Below are positions 39,641-51,334 of a DNA stretch of 64,000 nucleotides, in pieces. The stretch comes from [Mycobacterium] stephanolepidis (GTDB taxonomy: Bacteria > Actinomycetota > Actinomycetes > Mycobacteriales > Mycobacteriaceae): assembly GCF_002356335.1 (NCBI RefSeq), contig NZ_AP018165.1:2666001-2730000 (forward strand). Reading direction: 5' to 3'. Below the pieces are notes generated by a model. The model did not search any database. It was not told where the DNA came from and saw only the letters and a program-made list of their open reading frames with translations. A program made the position numbers and the translations under genes. Position 1 is the stretch's first letter, and every line of letters starts with the position of its first letter.

Positions 39641-40023
39641 GACGACGGTCCCAGATGTTCACCCTCCCCAAGGTGCCCCCCGTCCAGGTAGCCCTTGACG
39701 TAGTCCATGGCCGGTCCGTCACCGGTGAGGTCATGCAACGTGCTGTGGATCTGGCTGGCCGCATTGACCTGTGCCGCGGCAATAGTCCTGGTGATGATTG
39801 CCGACAGATCCCGCGCATCCATCGACAGCGTGGACTCATCGAGATCCAGCGCCTCGATGCGGCCTCCCGACCCCACGGTCACCGCGACTCCCACATCATC
39901 CTGCGCATGGCCGCGAACCAGGCCCACGGTCTGCTGTACGTACTGGGCACGCTGCCCAAGAACCTCCAGGCGATCCTGGTACTCACGGATCCATTGGCGG
40001 GGGTCACCACGGCACTCCGACAT
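39637..40023 (-). CDS. YbaB/EbfC-fold protein of esp-like cassette
   Basis: A 128 aa protein starting at ATG 40023 behind AAGGAG. It has the YbaB/EbfC pattern: a long N-terminal helix (DPRQWIREYQDRLEVLGQRAQYVQQ), then VAVTVGSGGRIEALDLDE strands, then the IITRTIAAAQVNA helix. YbaB-fold proteins bind DNA or form small dimers. In mycobacterial ESX loci a YbaB-fold protein (EspL type) accompanies secreted Esp proteins, which fits this three-gene order. It is the first gene of the leftward cassette; the upstream 180 nt are AT-rich and may contain the promoter. Confidence 0.72.
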   Translation of the reverse strand: MSECRGDPRQWIREYQDRLEVLGQRAQYVQQTVGLVRGHAQDDVGVAVTVGSGGRIEALDLDESTLSMDARDLSAIITRTIAAAQVNAASQIHSTLHDLTGDGPAMDYVKGYLDGGHLGEGEHLGPSS

Positions 40024-40241
40024 GTCGAGGGGCTCCTTTCCTGGGGGTACGGCCGGTGAAACGGGAACGTCCCCTCCGCGTCCCCGGTCCACCGACCGCT
40101 GATGGCATTCGTCGACTTCTGTGCCATACATAGAGATTGATGGTCCGAGGACATGAATCGGTTCCATGAATTTTGAAGAAATTTCTCGGCAAATAGATGA
40201 AACATCAACTACCAGCGAGAATATCCACCGCAGAGACAAAA

Positions 40242-40270
40242 CAGCGGACTACCTGTGGAGTAGTCCGCTG
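40242..40270 (-). terminator. Intrinsic terminator after secG
   Basis: A perfect 11-bp stem (CAGCGGACTAC with GTAGTCCGCTG) and 7-nt loop lie 20 nt downstream of the secG stop. On the minus strand the hairpin is followed by TTTTG. It should end the gap-pgk-tpiA-secG transcript and insulate the esp-like cassette. Confidence 0.8.
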
Positions 40271-40289
40271 CCGATAAAACGTCGTTCCG

Positions 40290-40526
40290 CTATCCGCCGA
40301 GCTTGATCTCCAGCCCAACACCGATGATCGAGATGACCCAAATGGCCGTGACGAAGTAGGTGAGCCGGTCCAAGTTCTTCTCCACCACGGTTGAACCGGA
40401 GAGGCTCGACTGCACGCCACCACCGAACAGTGTGGACAGACCACCGCCCTTCGCACGGTGCAACAGCACCAGCAGGACCACCAACAAGCTCGTGATCACC
40501 AGGATGATCTGCAGCGCCAATTCCAT
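40290..40526 (-). CDS. secG: Preprotein translocase subunit SecG
   Basis: A 78 aa membrane protein with two helices (ALQIILVITSLLVVLLVLLH and LTYFVTAIWVISIIGVGLEI) separated by the conserved RAKGGGLSTLFGGG loop. It is an auxiliary SecYEG component that helps protein export. It is the last gene after tpiA on the minus strand, as in Rv1440, and is followed by a strong terminator. Confidence 0.96.
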   Translation of the reverse strand: MELALQIILVITSLLVVLLVLLHRAKGGGLSTLFGGGVQSSLSGSTVVEKNLDRLTYFVTAIWVISIIGVGLEIKLGG

Positions 40527-40606
40527 GGGGTTAGCCTACCGGCTCCCTTCTGGTCGGCCGCGCAGGGATGACCCCTCGTCGCGCGCCGTCCTCACCGGTA
40601 GGTGGG

Positions 40607-41392
40607 CTACAGCAGCGGTCCGCCGGCCGCGATCGCCGACATCTGGGCGAACTGCTCGCCATCCAGCGAGGCGCCGCCCACCAGGGCGCCGTCCACATCG
40701 TCCTGCGCGACCAGTTCGCCCACATTCTTGGCATTGGCCGAGCCGCCGTACAAGACGCGCACCGAGGCGGCCACTTCCGCATTCGCGATCTGGACCAGCT
40801 CGGCACGGATCGCGGCACACACCTCCTGCGCGTCCGCCGCGCTGGCCACCCGGCCGGTGCCGATGGCCCACACCGGCTCATAGGCGATGACAACCTTGTC
40901 GACCTGCTCGGCGGACAGCCCGGCCAGCGACCCCCGCAGGGAGTCCACGTTGTACTGCACGTGGTCCCCCGCTTCGCGGATGTCCAGGGCTTCGCCGATA
41001 CAGACGATCGGCGTCAGACCGTGTTTGAGGGCCGCGGCCGCCTTGGCGGCGACCAGCGCGTCATCCTCGGCGTGGTACTGACGACGCTCGGAGTGCCCCA
41101 CCACGACGTAGGTGACGCCCAGTTTGGACAGGAATGCGCCGCTGATCTCGCCGGTGTAGGCACCCGAGTCATGCACCGACAGGTCCTGTGCGCCGTAGGT
41201 CAACCGCAGCTTGTCCCCGTCGACCAGGGTCTGCACGCTGCGAATGTCGGTGAATGGCGGAATGACCGTCACGTCCACCTTGTCGAAGTACTTGTCCGGC
41301 AACGAGAACGCGATCTTCTGCACCAGGGCGATGGCCTCGAAGTGATTGAGGTTCATCTTCCAGTTGCCGGCGATCAACGGCTTACGCGACAT
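40607..41392 (-). CDS. tpiA: Triosephosphate isomerase
   Basis: A 261 aa TIM-barrel enzyme interconverting dihydroxyacetone phosphate and glyceraldehyde 3-phosphate. The three catalytic residues are visible: Lys12 in GNWKMN, His100 in VVGHSERR and Glu172 in [19 protein letters not shown] near the C-terminus binds the phosphate. It is part of the gap-pgk-tpiA glycolytic series, 11 nt after pgk. Confidence 0.97.
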   Translation of the reverse strand: MSRKPLIAGNWKMNLNHFEAIALVQKIAFSLPDKYFDKVDVTVIPPFTDIRSVQTLVDGDKLRLTYGAQDLSVHDSGAYTGEISGAFLSKLGVTYVVVGHSERRQYHAEDDALVAAKAAAALKHGLTPIVCIGEALDIREAGDHVQYNVDSLRGSLAGLSAEQVDKVVIAYEPVWAIGTGRVASAADAQEVCAAIRAELVQIANAEVAASVRVLYGGSANAKNVGELVAQDDVDGALVGGASLDGEQFAQMSAIAAGGPLL

Positions 41393-41403
41393 GCGATGCT
41401 CCT

Positions 41404-42630
41404 CTAGCTTTCGAGAACGTCGATACCCGGAAGCGCCTTGCCTTCAAGGTATTCCAGGGATGCACCACCACCGGTGGAGATGTGCGAGAAGCCGTCGTCC
41501 GGCAGGTCCAGCGCACGCACCGCAGCCGCCGAGTCACCGCCTCCGACCACGCTGAACGCGCCCTTCTCGGTGGCCGCGATGATCGCCTCGGCGACACCTC
41601 GAGTGCCCGCGGCGAAGGCGGGGAACTCGAAGACACCCATGGGACCGTTCCAGAAGATGGTCTTGGCGTTCGACAGCACGGCCGTGAACCGCTTCACCGA
41701 CTCGGGCCCGATGTCCAGGCCCATCTTTCCGTCCGGGATAGCATCCGCGGCAACGATTTCCGAGGGCGAATCGGCCGCGAACTCATCGGCCGCCACGATG
41801 TCCATCGGCAGGTGGATCACATCGGCATAGGTATCCAGCAGCCGCTTGCACGTGTCCACCATCTCCGGCTGCACCAGCGACTTGCCGACCGGCAGCCCCT
41901 GCGCGGCCAGGAAGGTGAAGCACATCCCGCCGCCGATCACCAGGCTGTCGGCCTTAGTGGCCAACGATTCGATGACCGCCAGCTTGTCGGAGACTTTGGA
42001 CCCGCCGAGCACCACCGCGTACGGACGCGCGGTGCTGGCCGTGAGCACCCGCAGAACTTCCACCTCGGCCGCGACCAGACCACCCGCGTAATGCGGCAGC
42101 AGAGTCGCCACGTCGTAAACGGAGGCCTGCTTACGATGCACCACACCGAATCCATCGGAGACGAACGCACCGTCGGTACCCGTTGGGCCGACGACCAATT
42201 CGGCCAACTCCTGGGCCAGCGCCCGCCGCTGCGCGTCATCCTTGCTGGTCTCACGCGGGTCGAACCGGATGTTCTCCAGCAGCAGCACGTCACCGTCGGT
42301 CAAGCCTTCGGCACGCGCCAGCGCATCGGTCCCGACAACGTCGCCGGCCACCTGCACGTGCTGCCCCAACAGCTCACTGAGCGCCGCACCCACTGGAGCC
42401 AGGGACAACCTGGGGTCCGGCGCACCGTCGGGGCGGCCCAGGTGCGCGGTGACGATGACCTTGGCCCCGGCACCCGCGAGCGCGCGGATGGTCGGGACCG
42501 AGGCCACGATGCGGCCGGGGTCGGTGATGTTGAGGTTGTCGTCGAGCGGGACGTTCAGGTCCGATCGGACCAGCACGCCCTTGCCCGAAACTCCCTCGGC
42601 CAGCAGGTCGTTGAGGGACTTGATCGCCAT
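41404..42630 (-). CDS. pgk: Phosphoglycerate kinase
   Basis: A 408 aa two-domain kinase making ATP from 1,3-bisphosphoglycerate. The N-terminal substrate loop [18 protein letters not shown] and the C-terminal nucleotide site [15 protein letters not shown] and GGGDSAAAV are all intact. ATG 42630 was chosen because it gives the standard N-terminus, 2 nt after the gap stop codon. The long upstream in-frame extension overlaps gap and is not coding. Confidence 0.97.
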   Translation of the reverse strand: MAIKSLNDLLAEGVSGKGVLVRSDLNVPLDDNLNITDPGRIVASVPTIRALAGAGAKVIVTAHLGRPDGAPDPRLSLAPVGAALSELLGQHVQVAGDVVGTDALARAEGLTDGDVLLLENIRFDPRETSKDDAQRRALAQELAELVVGPTGTDGAFVSDGFGVVHRKQASVYDVATLLPHYAGGLVAAEVEVLRVLTASTARPYAVVLGGSKVSDKLAVIESLATKADSLVIGGGMCFTFLAAQGLPVGKSLVQPEMVDTCKRLLDTYADVIHLPMDIVAADEFAADSPSEIVAADAIPDGKMGLDIGPESVKRFTAVLSNAKTIFWNGPMGVFEFPAFAAGTRGVAEAIIAATEKGAFSVVGGGDSAAAVRALDLPDDGFSHISTGGGASLEYLEGKALPGIDVLES

Positions 42631-42632
42631 CG

Positions 42633-43706
<1,074 letters not shown>

Positions 43707-43711
43707 TCACA

Positions 43712-45004
43712 TTAGCCCAGGGGGTGCGCCATTTCGTCCCGGCCCAGTCGCGCGACGATGTGGGCGATGACCGCCAACACCAGCGGTGCCACGCCGGCGA
43801 TGACGAACACCGTGGTGTTGCCGATGATGTGCGCCACGGGAACCACCAGTGCGAACGAGGCGGGCAGGCCGACGAGGGACACGAAGAAGTCCATACTCGC
43901 CGCGCGGCCGAGCATCTCCTCGGGCACGCGACGCTGCATCAGGGTGCCCCAGATGACGTTGGCCGCCTGCATGGTGCCGCCCACGATGATCATGGCGAGC
44001 GCGATCATCCAGACGCGTCCGGTGAACCCGATGAGCACCAGGGGCAAGGACCCCGCTCCCCACATCAGGATCATCACCGTCAGGTACCGGCGAGCCAGCG
44101 GCAGTGACGACACGATGAAGGACCCGGCCGCGCCGGCCAGGCCGAACAACGCCAGCACCGTGGCATGTGTGCCGGGGTCTCCGCCATGGTCCCGGATGAC
44201 GAACGGCAGCAGAATCTCGATGGGCCCGACGACCACCAATACGTAACCGATCGCGAACAGCAGCGTGGCGAAGAACCAGGTGGTGTGCACCATGTAGCGG
44301 AACCCCTCCGCCAAATCGGCCAGCGCACGGCGCACCGGATGCCGGCGTACATCGGGCACGGCGGCCGGCTCGTGGGTGTGCCGGACCAGCAGCAGGCAGC
44401 CCATACCCGCCGCCACCAGCGCACCCTCCAACAGGAACGCTCCGCCCGGTGACCACACGCTGACGATGGCGGCACTGACCGCGGGGCCGGCCGCGAGCTG
44501 CATCACGGGCCGCAGCACGCCTTCGATTCCGTTGGCAGCCAACAGCTCATCGGCGGGCAACAAACTCGGCAACAACGCGGTGTATGCCGGGATGTAGAAA
44601 CCTTCGGCAATCCCGAACAACAGTGAGTTCAGCGCCAGATGCCAGATGTGGGCGGCACCGGTCAGCGCGAGCGTCGCGGTGGTGAACATCAGCACTGTCT
44701 GCAGGGCGAGCGAGCAGCGCATCACCCACAACTTGGGCAGTCGATCAGCGGCGACACCCGCGGGCAACACGCTGATCAGCAGACCCACACTGAAGGTGGT
44801 GCCGACGATCGCCACCTGCGCCGGCCCGAGCCCCATCCGGATGACCTGCCAGACGAGCGCCACCGTCCACATGCCATTGCCCAGCAGCGTCACTGCCAGA
44901 CCCAGCGTCAGCAGTCGATAGTCGCGATGCCGCAACGGACGCAGCGCGCGCGGGAGACCGCTGCTCTGATGGTGTGGCTCCTCGCCCGAAGAGTCCTCGG
45001 GCAT
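43712..45004 (-). CDS. MFS transporter
   Basis: A 12-helix major facilitator superfamily permease of about 430 aa. The loop motif GVAADRLPKLWVM between helices 2 and 3 matches the MFS motif A region, and the protein resembles enterobactin-exporter-like (DUF894/MFS_3) efflux pumps. ATG 45004 gives 430 aa; GTG 45049 would add 15 residues but has no ribosome binding site. Its 3' end lies 56 nt upstream of the gap start on the same strand. Substrate unknown. Confidence 0.88.
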   Translation of the reverse strand: MPEDSSGEEPHHQSSGLPRALRPLRHRDYRLLTLGLAVTLLGNGMWTVALVWQVIRMGLGPAQVAIVGTTFSVGLLISVLPAGVAADRLPKLWVMRCSLALQTVLMFTTATLALTGAAHIWHLALNSLLFGIAEGFYIPAYTALLPSLLPADELLAANGIEGVLRPVMQLAAGPAVSAAIVSVWSPGGAFLLEGALVAAGMGCLLLVRHTHEPAAVPDVRRHPVRRALADLAEGFRYMVHTTWFFATLLFAIGYVLVVVGPIEILLPFVIRDHGGDPGTHATVLALFGLAGAAGSFIVSSLPLARRYLTVMILMWGAGSLPLVLIGFTGRVWMIALAMIIVGGTMQAANVIWGTLMQRRVPEEMLGRAASMDFFVSLVGLPASFALVVPVAHIIGNTTVFVIAGVAPLVLAVIAHIVARLGRDEMAHPLG

Positions 45005-45114
45005 TTCCCCAAGGACCCCTTCGGTTTTCACCTGCTTAGCGAAGTCCACCGATTCAGAGTACGAAAGCGCTCCGACAATTCGCCATCGGTTTTCACTCGT
45101 CGCGAGGCGACTTG

Positions 45115-46098
45115 TTACGCGTCTTCGAGCAGCTCCGGGGTCACCGCGGACTCGGTATCGGGGATCCCGTCGGTCTTGGCCTTGCGGTCTGCCATCGAAA
45201 GCAACCGCCGAATACGGCCCGCGACAGCATCTTTGGTCATCACCGGATCGGCGAGACGGCCCAGCTCCTCAAGTGATGCCTGCCGGTGCTCAACGCGCAG
45301 CTTTCCGGCGGCCGCGAGATGGTCGGGCACGGTGTCGCCAAGGATTTCCAGGGCACGCTCCACGCGTGCAGCCGCCGCAACCGCAGCGCGCGCAGACCTG
45401 CGCAGGTTCGCGTCGTCGAAATTCGCGAGCCTGTTCGCTGTTGCCCGCACTTCGCGGCGCATCCGGCGTTCTTCCCACGTCAGTCGGGTGTCCTGCGCGC
45501 CCATCCGGGTGAGCAGGGCACCGATGGCCTCACCATCGCGAACCACCACACGATCACTGCCCCGCACCTCACGCGCCTTGGCGCTCACGCCGAGTCGTCG
45601 GGCCGCGCCCACCAGTGCCAGCGCGGCCTCCGGCCCCGGACAGCTGACCTCCAGCGCCGAGGATCGTCCGGGTTCGGTCAGCGAGCCGTGGGCCAGGAAA
45701 GCGCCGCGCCAAGCTGCCTCGGCATCGGCCACGCTGCCGCCCACCACCTGTGCGGGCAGCCCACGCACCGGGCGGCCCCGCAGGTCGAGCAGACCGGTCT
45801 GCCGGGCAAGAGCCTCGCCGTCCTTGGCGACACGGACCACGTAACGAGTGGTCTTGCGGATACCGCCCGCGGACAACACGTGCACCACGGCGTTGTAGCC
45901 GTACAGATCGAAGATGTCCTTGCGGAGACGCCGCGCGATGCTGCCCTGGTCGACTTCTGCCTCGACGACAACTCGGCCGCTGACGATATGCAGTCCGCCG
46001 GCGAACCGCAGCAGCGACGCGACCTCGGCGCGCCGGCTACTGACCTGAGTCACCACCAGGCGGCTCAGTTCGTCTTTGACCTCGGCGGTCATCGCCAC
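45115..46098 (-). CDS. whiA: WhiA sporulation-type transcription regulator
   Basis: A 327 aa WhiA protein, combining a homing-endonuclease-like (LAGLIDADG-derived) N-terminal part with a C-terminal helix-turn-helix. It is nearly identical in pattern to Rv1423: [14 protein letters not shown] at the start, [13 protein letters not shown] in the middle, and [35 protein letters not shown] as DNA-binding end. GTG 46098 overlaps yvcK by 10 nt. In actinobacteria WhiA acts with WhiB on division genes; here the target is inferred from the family. Confidence 0.96.
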   Translation of the reverse strand: MAMTAEVKDELSRLVVTQVSSRRAEVASLLRFAGGLHIVSGRVVVEAEVDQGSIARRLRKDIFDLYGYNAVVHVLSAGGIRKTTRYVVRVAKDGEALARQTGLLDLRGRPVRGLPAQVVGGSVADAEAAWRGAFLAHGSLTEPGRSSALEVSCPGPEAALALVGAARRLGVSAKAREVRGSDRVVVRDGEAIGALLTRMGAQDTRLTWEERRMRREVRATANRLANFDDANLRRSARAAVAAAARVERALEILGDTVPDHLAAAGKLRVEHRQASLEELGRLADPVMTKDAVAGRIRRLLSMADRKAKTDGIPDTESAVTPELLEDA

Positions 46099-47165
46099 GG
46101 GGTGTCCCCTCTCTGGATTCCATGCTGCGTGCTCCCGCCCCCCGCTGCCAGGCGCACCGTGGATTCGGCATCTGTTCCCGCGGCCGCAGCCGCACTACCC
46201 GTTCGTACTCGATCCAAGACCGCCGACAGTTTCGCAGGGTCATGTAAATGTGTACCAGGGCGCGAGACGTCAGCGAATTGAACGTGCGCATTGAACAAGG
46301 CGGCCGCCCTGGTCAAGTGGTCGCGTTCGGTGGCATCTGCGGAGGCAGATTCGACGACGATGTCGTGCACACCGAACTCGGGCGCGTGTTGCGAGAGTAC
46401 GTGCAAATGACGCTCCGCGGAAAAGCCCGCCGTCTCCCCCGGCTCCGGGGCCAGATTCAAGATCAGGGCTTTGCGGGCACGGGTCTGTTGCAATGCAGCG
46501 AAAAGTTCGGGCACCAGGACATGTGGGATGACACTCGTGAACCAGGACCCAGGCCCTAAAACCACCAGGTCGGCGGCCATGATGGCCTCCACGGCCTGCC
46601 GGGTGGCGGGCGGATTACCCGGATGCATACGTACGCGGCGCACCTTGCCCGGAGTGGTCGCCAACGCCACCTGTCCCCGGATCACCCGGCTCATCCGGGG
46701 ATCGGACTCCAGGCCCGACACGTCTGCCTCGATCTGCAACGGAATCGGGCACATCGGCAGCACCCGCCCGGTGATGCCGAGCATGCGGCCCATCTCGTCG
46801 AGCGCGGTGACCGGATCGGCGAGCATGTCGGTGAGCCCGGCCAGAATCAGGTTGCCGATCGGGTGCCCGGCCAACCCGCCGTTGCCGCCCAGCCGGTGCT
46901 GGATGGCCGTGGCCCACATGCGCCCGCGCGGGCTGTCGGAGGCGAGCGCCGCCAACGCCATCCGCAGATCGCCGGGTGGCACGATCCCCAGCTCGGAACG
47001 AATCCGCCCGGACGAACCGCCGTCGTCGGACACCGTGACCACGGCGGTGATGTCATGGGTGAGCCGTCGCGCCGCCGAGAGTGTGGCGTACAGACCGTGC
47101 CCGCCGCCGAGGGCAACGATCCGTGGTTCGCGTCGCGCGAACGGCTGGTCGGTACCGGGGTTCAT
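46089..47165 (-). CDS. yvcK: YvcK/CuvA-like UDP-sugar binding protein
   Basis: A 358 aa CofD/YvcK-family protein, orthologue of Rv1422 (CuvA), linked in mycobacteria to cell-wall precursor control and growth on certain carbon sources. [19 protein letters not shown] near residue 16 and [26 protein letters not shown] are the family hallmarks. GNLILAGL and [18 protein letters not shown] follow. It overlaps rapZ by 4 nt and whiA by 10 nt, the conserved rapZ-yvcK-whiA order. Confidence 0.95.
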   Translation of the reverse strand: MNPGTDQPFARREPRIVALGGGHGLYATLSAARRLTHDITAVVTVSDDGGSSGRIRSELGIVPPGDLRMALAALASDSPRGRMWATAIQHRLGGNGGLAGHPIGNLILAGLTDMLADPVTALDEMGRMLGITGRVLPMCPIPLQIEADVSGLESDPRMSRVIRGQVALATTPGKVRRVRMHPGNPPATRQAVEAIMAADLVVLGPGSWFTSVIPHVLVPELFAALQQTRARKALILNLAPEPGETAGFSAERHLHVLSQHAPEFGVHDIVVESASADATERDHLTRAAALFNAHVQFADVSRPGTHLHDPAKLSAVLDRVRTGSAAAAAGTDAESTVRLAAGGGSTQHGIQRGDTPWR

Positions 47166-48067
47166 TCGCGCCCCAGGTCGCGGTGCAACACCCGTACCGA
47201 CAAGCCTTCATCGGGGGCAAAAGATGCGGCCAACGCCTCGGCGATCGCAACACTGCGATGCTTACCGCCCGTACAGCCGACCGCGATTGTCATGTAGCGC
47301 TTTCCCTCTCGCCGGTAACCGTCGATGACGAGGTTCAGCAGCCGATGGTATGTGTCCAGGAACTCGTCCGCGCCCGGTTGGCTCAACACGTACCGACTCA
47401 CCGATGGATGCTGACCGGTATGCGGCCGCAGCTCATCTACCCAGTGCGGGTTCGGTAGAAATCGGACGTCGACGACCATATCGGCATCCATCGGTAGTCC
47501 ATATTTGAATCCGAAAGATTCCACGGTGACGCTCAGATGTGCGACCGTCTCGGTGCTGAAGGCACGTTCGATCGCGGCACGTAGTGCGGGTACCGGCAAC
47601 GACGACGTGTCGATAACCAGATCCGCCGAGGCCCGGATGGGCGAGAGCAGCGTGCGTTCGGCGGCGATGCCCTCGGCAAGGGTCTGACCGCCCTGCAGTG
47701 GGTGACTGCGCCGGTTCTGTTCGTAGCGGCGCACCAGGCTCTCGTCGGAGGCCTCCAGGAAGAGGACGCGTGGGCTGATGCCCCGAGTGGCCAGGTCGGC
47801 ACGCACTGATTCCAGATCTCCGGTAAAGCCTCGGGACCGGACATCCATCACCACAGCGAGCTGCGTGATGCGTGAACCCGCGGCAAGACCCAGGTCGACC
47901 ATCCGGGTAATCAGTTCGGGGGGCAGGTTGTCGGCGACATACCATCCCAGGTCTTCGAGCACCTTGGCCGTAGTGCCGCGTCCCGCGCCCGATAGGCCCG
48001 TGACCAGGACGACGTCGATATCGGCGTTCGTGGGTCCGCTGGCGAGATTAGGGGGATCGATTGTCAT
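47162..48067 (-). CDS. rapZ: RapZ-like RNase adaptor / P-loop nucleotide-binding protein
   Basis: A 301 aa RapZ-family protein. The Walker A motif GLSGAGRGT is at about residues 24-32, and later come [14 protein letters not shown] and the C-terminal [17 protein letters not shown], which matches the domain binding nucleotide sugars in RapZ. In actinobacteria there is no GlmZ RNA, so the role is unclear. ATG 48067 gives 301 aa, the same length as Rv1421 as I recall, and overlaps uvrC by 20 nt. ATG 48076 is an alternative. Confidence 0.94.
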   Translation of the reverse strand: MTIDPPNLASGPTNADIDVVLVTGLSGAGRGTTAKVLEDLGWYVADNLPPELITRMVDLGLAAGSRITQLAVVMDVRSRGFTGDLESVRADLATRGISPRVLFLEASDESLVRRYEQNRRSHPLQGGQTLAEGIAAERTLLSPIRASADLVIDTSSLPVPALRAAIERAFSTETVAHLSVTVESFGFKYGLPMDADMVVDVRFLPNPHWVDELRPHTGQHPSVSRYVLSQPGADEFLDTYHRLLNLVIDGYRREGKRYMTIAVGCTGGKHRSVAIAEALAASFAPDEGLSVRVLHRDLGRE

Positions 48068-50093
48068 CGACTCCATTTTCGACCATGGCGGGCAGTGGTG
48101 CTTCCGTTGCATAGGAAGTCGCCTCCGAATTGCTCGGACCGACGAGTGCTTCACGTACCGCGAGTGCGGTGGCCGCACCGATACCCGGAACTGCGGTGAT
48201 CTCCTCGAGGCTGGCTTTCTTGAGCTGCGCCACCGAACCGAAGTGCGAGACGAGCGCGGCCCGGCGCGCCTCTCCCAGCCCCGGTATCCCGTCGAGCACC
48301 GAGGCGGTCATCCGCCGGGACCTCTTGCTGCGATGGAACGTGATGGCGAATCGGTGCGCCTCGTCGCGAACGCGCTGCAGCAGATACAGCGCCTCGCTTG
48401 TTCTCGGCAGGATCACCGGATCCGGCTCACCCGGCACCCATACCTCCTCGAGGCGCTTGGCCAAACCGATCACCGCGACATCGGTGACACCCAGTTCACT
48501 CAGTTCGGCGGCGGCCGCGTTGACCTGCGGCGCACCACCGTCGACGACGAAAAGGTTGGGCGGATAGGCGAACTTCCTCGACCTGCCTTCCGGAGCCGCA
48601 ACGCCGGCGACATCCGGTCCCGCGCCGGCGTCACCGTGAACCTGCTGATCCTGCACGTGCCGGGCGAATCGGCGCCGAGTGACCTCCGCGATGGAGGCGA
48701 CGTCGTCGGAGCGCCCATCGCCGGCAGCCTCCCTGATGCTGTAGTGACGGTAGTCCGACCGGCGCGACAGCCCATCCTCGAAGACCACCAATGAGGCCAC
48801 CACATCGGTGCCCTGGACATGGCTGATATCGATGCACTCGATGCGCAGCGGCGCCTGCTCCAGGCCGAGTGCATCTTGAATCTCCTGCAACGCCGCCGAC
48901 CGTGTGGTGAGATCGCCTGCGCGCTTGAGCTTGTGCTGCGACAGGGCCTCTTTGGCATTGCGCTCCACCGTCTCGGCGAGCGCCTTTTTGTCGCCACGCT
49001 GCGGTACCCGCAACGAGACCCGTGAACCCCGTAGACCGGTCAACCAGGAAGTCATGCCCTCGGCATCGCGCGGCAGCACCGGCACGAGAACCTCGCGCGG
49101 CACCGGAGCCACATCGGCATCAGTGTCGGCGACATACGCGAGATCGGCCTGGTCGCCGTAAAACTGAGTGAGGAACTGTTCGACGAGTCCCTCAAGATCG
49201 GAATCGCCCGGGTCCCCCGATTTTTCGACGATCCAGCCACGCTGGCCGCGAACCCGACCACCACGCACGTGGAACACCTGCACCGCGGCTTCCAGCTCGT
49301 CGTCGGCGAAGGCCACCACATCGGCGTCGGTGCCATCGCCGAACACAACGGTCTGTCGCTCCAGTGCTCGCTGCAAGGCAGAAATGTTGTCGCGCAGCCG
49401 GGCCGCCCGCTCGAAATTGAGTTCCTTAGCCGCATGGTTCATTTCACGTTCCATGTCCCGGGCCAGACGATCCGTCTTACCGGAGAGGAAGTCGCAGAAA
49501 TCCAGAACGATCTCACGGTGCTCTTCGGCGCTCACCCGCCCAATGCAGGGTGCCGAACATTTCTCGATGTATCCCAGCAGGCATGGGCGGTCAATCTGTT
49601 TGTGCCGCTTGAACACTCCGTTAGAGCAGGTGCGGGCCGGGAAGACCCGGGTAAGCAGGTCGAGCGTCTCCCTGATGGCCCACGCATGCGAGTACGGGCC
49701 GAAGTATCGCACGCCCTTACGGCGGGGCCCGCGATAGACGAACAGCCGCGGGTACCCCTCGTTGAGCGTGACCGCAAGCACCGGATACGACTTGTCGTCG
49801 CGGTAGCGCACGTTGAAGCGCGGATCGAATTCCTTGATCCAGTTGTACTCGAGCTGCAGGGCTTCGACCTCGGTACCCACCACGGTCCACTCCACGCTGC
49901 CGGCGGTGGTGACCATCTGCCGGGTACGCGGATGCAGGCTGGCGATATCGGCGAAGTACGAGGTGAGCCGACTACGAAGACTTTTGGCCTTGCCCACGTA
50001 GATGACCCGTCCGTGCGGATCACGGAATCGATAGACCCCCGGCTCGACGGGTATCGAGCCGGGGGTCGGTCGATAGGTCGAGGGATCGGGCAC
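48048..50093 (-). CDS. uvrC: UvrC excinuclease subunit
   Basis: A 681 aa nucleotide-excision repair nuclease that makes both incisions beside UvrAB-marked lesions. The N-terminal GIY-YIG nuclease is at about residues 18-95 ([25 protein letters not shown]). The UVR motif is in the 205-240 area ([19 protein letters not shown]), and the RNase H-like C-terminal nuclease contains [24 protein letters not shown]. Two helix-hairpin-helix motifs end the protein ([33 protein letters not shown]). GTG 50093. Confidence 0.97.
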   Translation of the reverse strand: MPDPSTYRPTPGSIPVEPGVYRFRDPHGRVIYVGKAKSLRSRLTSYFADIASLHPRTRQMVTTAGSVEWTVVGTEVEALQLEYNWIKEFDPRFNVRYRDDKSYPVLAVTLNEGYPRLFVYRGPRRKGVRYFGPYSHAWAIRETLDLLTRVFPARTCSNGVFKRHKQIDRPCLLGYIEKCSAPCIGRVSAEEHREIVLDFCDFLSGKTDRLARDMEREMNHAAKELNFERAARLRDNISALQRALERQTVVFGDGTDADVVAFADDELEAAVQVFHVRGGRVRGQRGWIVEKSGDPGDSDLEGLVEQFLTQFYGDQADLAYVADTDADVAPVPREVLVPVLPRDAEGMTSWLTGLRGSRVSLRVPQRGDKKALAETVERNAKEALSQHKLKRAGDLTTRSAALQEIQDALGLEQAPLRIECIDISHVQGTDVVASLVVFEDGLSRRSDYRHYSIREAAGDGRSDDVASIAEVTRRRFARHVQDQQVHGDAGAGPDVAGVAAPEGRSRKFAYPPNLFVVDGGAPQVNAAAAELSELGVTDVAVIGLAKRLEEVWVPGEPDPVILPRTSEALYLLQRVRDEAHRFAITFHRSKRSRRMTASVLDGIPGLGEARRAALVSHFGSVAQLKKASLEEITAVPGIGAATALAVREALVGPSNSEATSYATEAPLPAMVENGVDDNRSP

Positions 50094-50157
50094 GTATCCA
50101 GGCTAGTCGCGGAGTCCGACTAACCCCGGCGCGCAGAGCGCGTCCGGTCCGGGCCCG

Positions 50158-50400
50158 TCAGTGGTCGGACCAAGGAATCCCCAGCAGCTCCTGCTCAACC
50201 TCGGACTCCCACACACCAAATGGATCGTCTGTGTAGATCTTGCATCGATAGTGCTCGGGGTCTTCGTGCGGGGCGCACGGCGGAATATCCGCGTGCGCAA
50301 CGTTCAGACTTGCAGTGGCAAACAACGCCAATGCGGCCATTCCGATGATGGATCCTCGCTTCAGGAGGCCTGTGATAAATGCAACACTGCGCATCGCCAT
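50158..50400 (-). CDS. Small exported protein (80 aa)
   Basis: An 80 aa secreted protein with a signal peptide ending at about ATASLNVAHA (residue 37). The mature 43 residues start with DIPPCAPHEDPEHYRCKIYTDD, which could form one disulfide, and end in an acidic stretch and His. I do not recognise a family. It lies 6 nt downstream of the hemophore-like gene, so it is probably cotranscribed with it. Role unknown. Confidence 0.68.
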   Translation of the reverse strand: MAMRSVAFITGLLKRGSIIGMAALALFATASLNVAHADIPPCAPHEDPEHYRCKIYTDDPFGVWESEVEQELLGIPWSDH

Positions 50401-50406
50401 TGCCCC

Positions 50407-50793
50407 CTATTCCGAATCGCCGACTGATTCAAGCGACTCGGCGCTGCACCTGGTCTTGAAATCGGTGAGTGGCCGACGGATATCCTGAAGATCTTGTTTC
50501 ACATCCGGGTGTGAGCTCATGTACTGCCGCAGGTCGGTACGAATTTCCTTAGCATTTTTGCCCTTCAAACCCGACAAGAAGTCATTCACTTCGGGGTGCG
50601 TGTGCAGATAGACCGATTCCGAGGCGGAAACCCCCGCCACAATCCCCGCTAAGTCAGCAGCCGAGCAGTCGGCCGGTTCGGCACTTGGGTCTGCGTGAGC
50701 AACATTACAAAGGAATACGCCCCCGATAAGCATCGAAGACACATATCCAGACATCACTTTCGCCATGGCTATTCGCATAAACAACAGTAGCAT
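50407..50793 (-). CDS. Hemophore-like exported heme-binding protein
   Basis: This exported protein resembles the mycobacterial hemophore family (Rv0203 type). After the signal peptide (SMLIGGVFLCNVAHA) the mature helical domain begins DCSAADLAGIVAGVSASESVYLHTHPEVNDFLS and ends DIRRPLTDFKTRCSAESL. The two Cys are spaced as in the family's disulfide, and the Tyr and His residues in YLHTHPEV are candidate heme contacts. ATG 50793 gives 128 aa; ATG 50778 or 50766 are alternatives with the same signal peptide. No iron box was evident upstream. Confidence 0.75.
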   Translation of the reverse strand: MLLLFMRIAMAKVMSGYVSSMLIGGVFLCNVAHADPSAEPADCSAADLAGIVAGVSASESVYLHTHPEVNDFLSGLKGKNAKEIRTDLRQYMSSHPDVKQDLQDIRRPLTDFKTRCSAESLESVGDSE

Positions 50794-51001
50794 CGAGCTA
50801 ACGTTGTTAACCCGTTAATGGGTAGCTGTTTACTTAATCGAGCTCAATCGTTGGATTGCTGTTCATGCGATAACCCGGCACCTATCCGCACCCGAGCAGA
50901 CCGGGCCTCGCTCTTAGCGCAGCTCAGAATCACGGGCTTCCAGACGCGGCGCGTGTGATCGGCTAGCCTGGAAAGAGAATCAACTACAAGGTGAGGGCTT
51001 T

Positions 51002-51316
51002 ATGACGGTACGTAGATTGCCTGGTGGATTCATACCTGTCCTGCTCGTAGCGGCCTCCAGCTTTTCTCTGGCGACGGCAATTCACGCGCAGGCCCGACCG
51101 TCGAATGACGCCGATGCAGTGATCAACAGCCTGCAGGCCAGCGGCTATCGCGTCACCGTGACGAGAATCGGATCGGGTCATCCAGATAACTGCACCGTCC
51201 AATCCGTCAATCAGCAATCGCCGGTTTCCAACGTCGCCAGCGCGCGTGATATGCGCAACAGGCCGACATCGGTTCCGGTGTCCACCAAGGTCGCCCACGT
51301 CACGCTGGCGTGCTGA
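51002..51316 (+). CDS. Small exported protein with one disulfide pair (104 aa)
   Basis: A 104 aa secreted protein. The signal peptide runs to about AIHAQA (residue 31). The mature domain ADAVINSLQASGYRVTVTRIG is an alpha-beta unit found in several small mycobacterial exported proteins, and the Cys in DNCTVQSV may pair with the C-terminal Cys. It starts at ATG 51002 with GGTGAGGG upstream. It is 18 nt before the next exported protein, likely in one operon. Function unknown. Confidence 0.72.
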   Translation: MTVRRLPGGFIPVLLVAASSFSLATAIHAQARPSNDADAVINSLQASGYRVTVTRIGSGHPDNCTVQSVNQQSPVSNVASARDMRNRPTSVPVSTKVAHVTLAC

Positions 51317-51334
51317 CACAGAAGGACGAATTGA

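Noticed and set aside
50794..51001. IdeR iron box upstream of the hemophore-like gene
   Set aside because: The region has a short ACCC-N6-GGGT repeat but no match to the 19-bp TTAGGTTAGGCTAACCTAA pattern.
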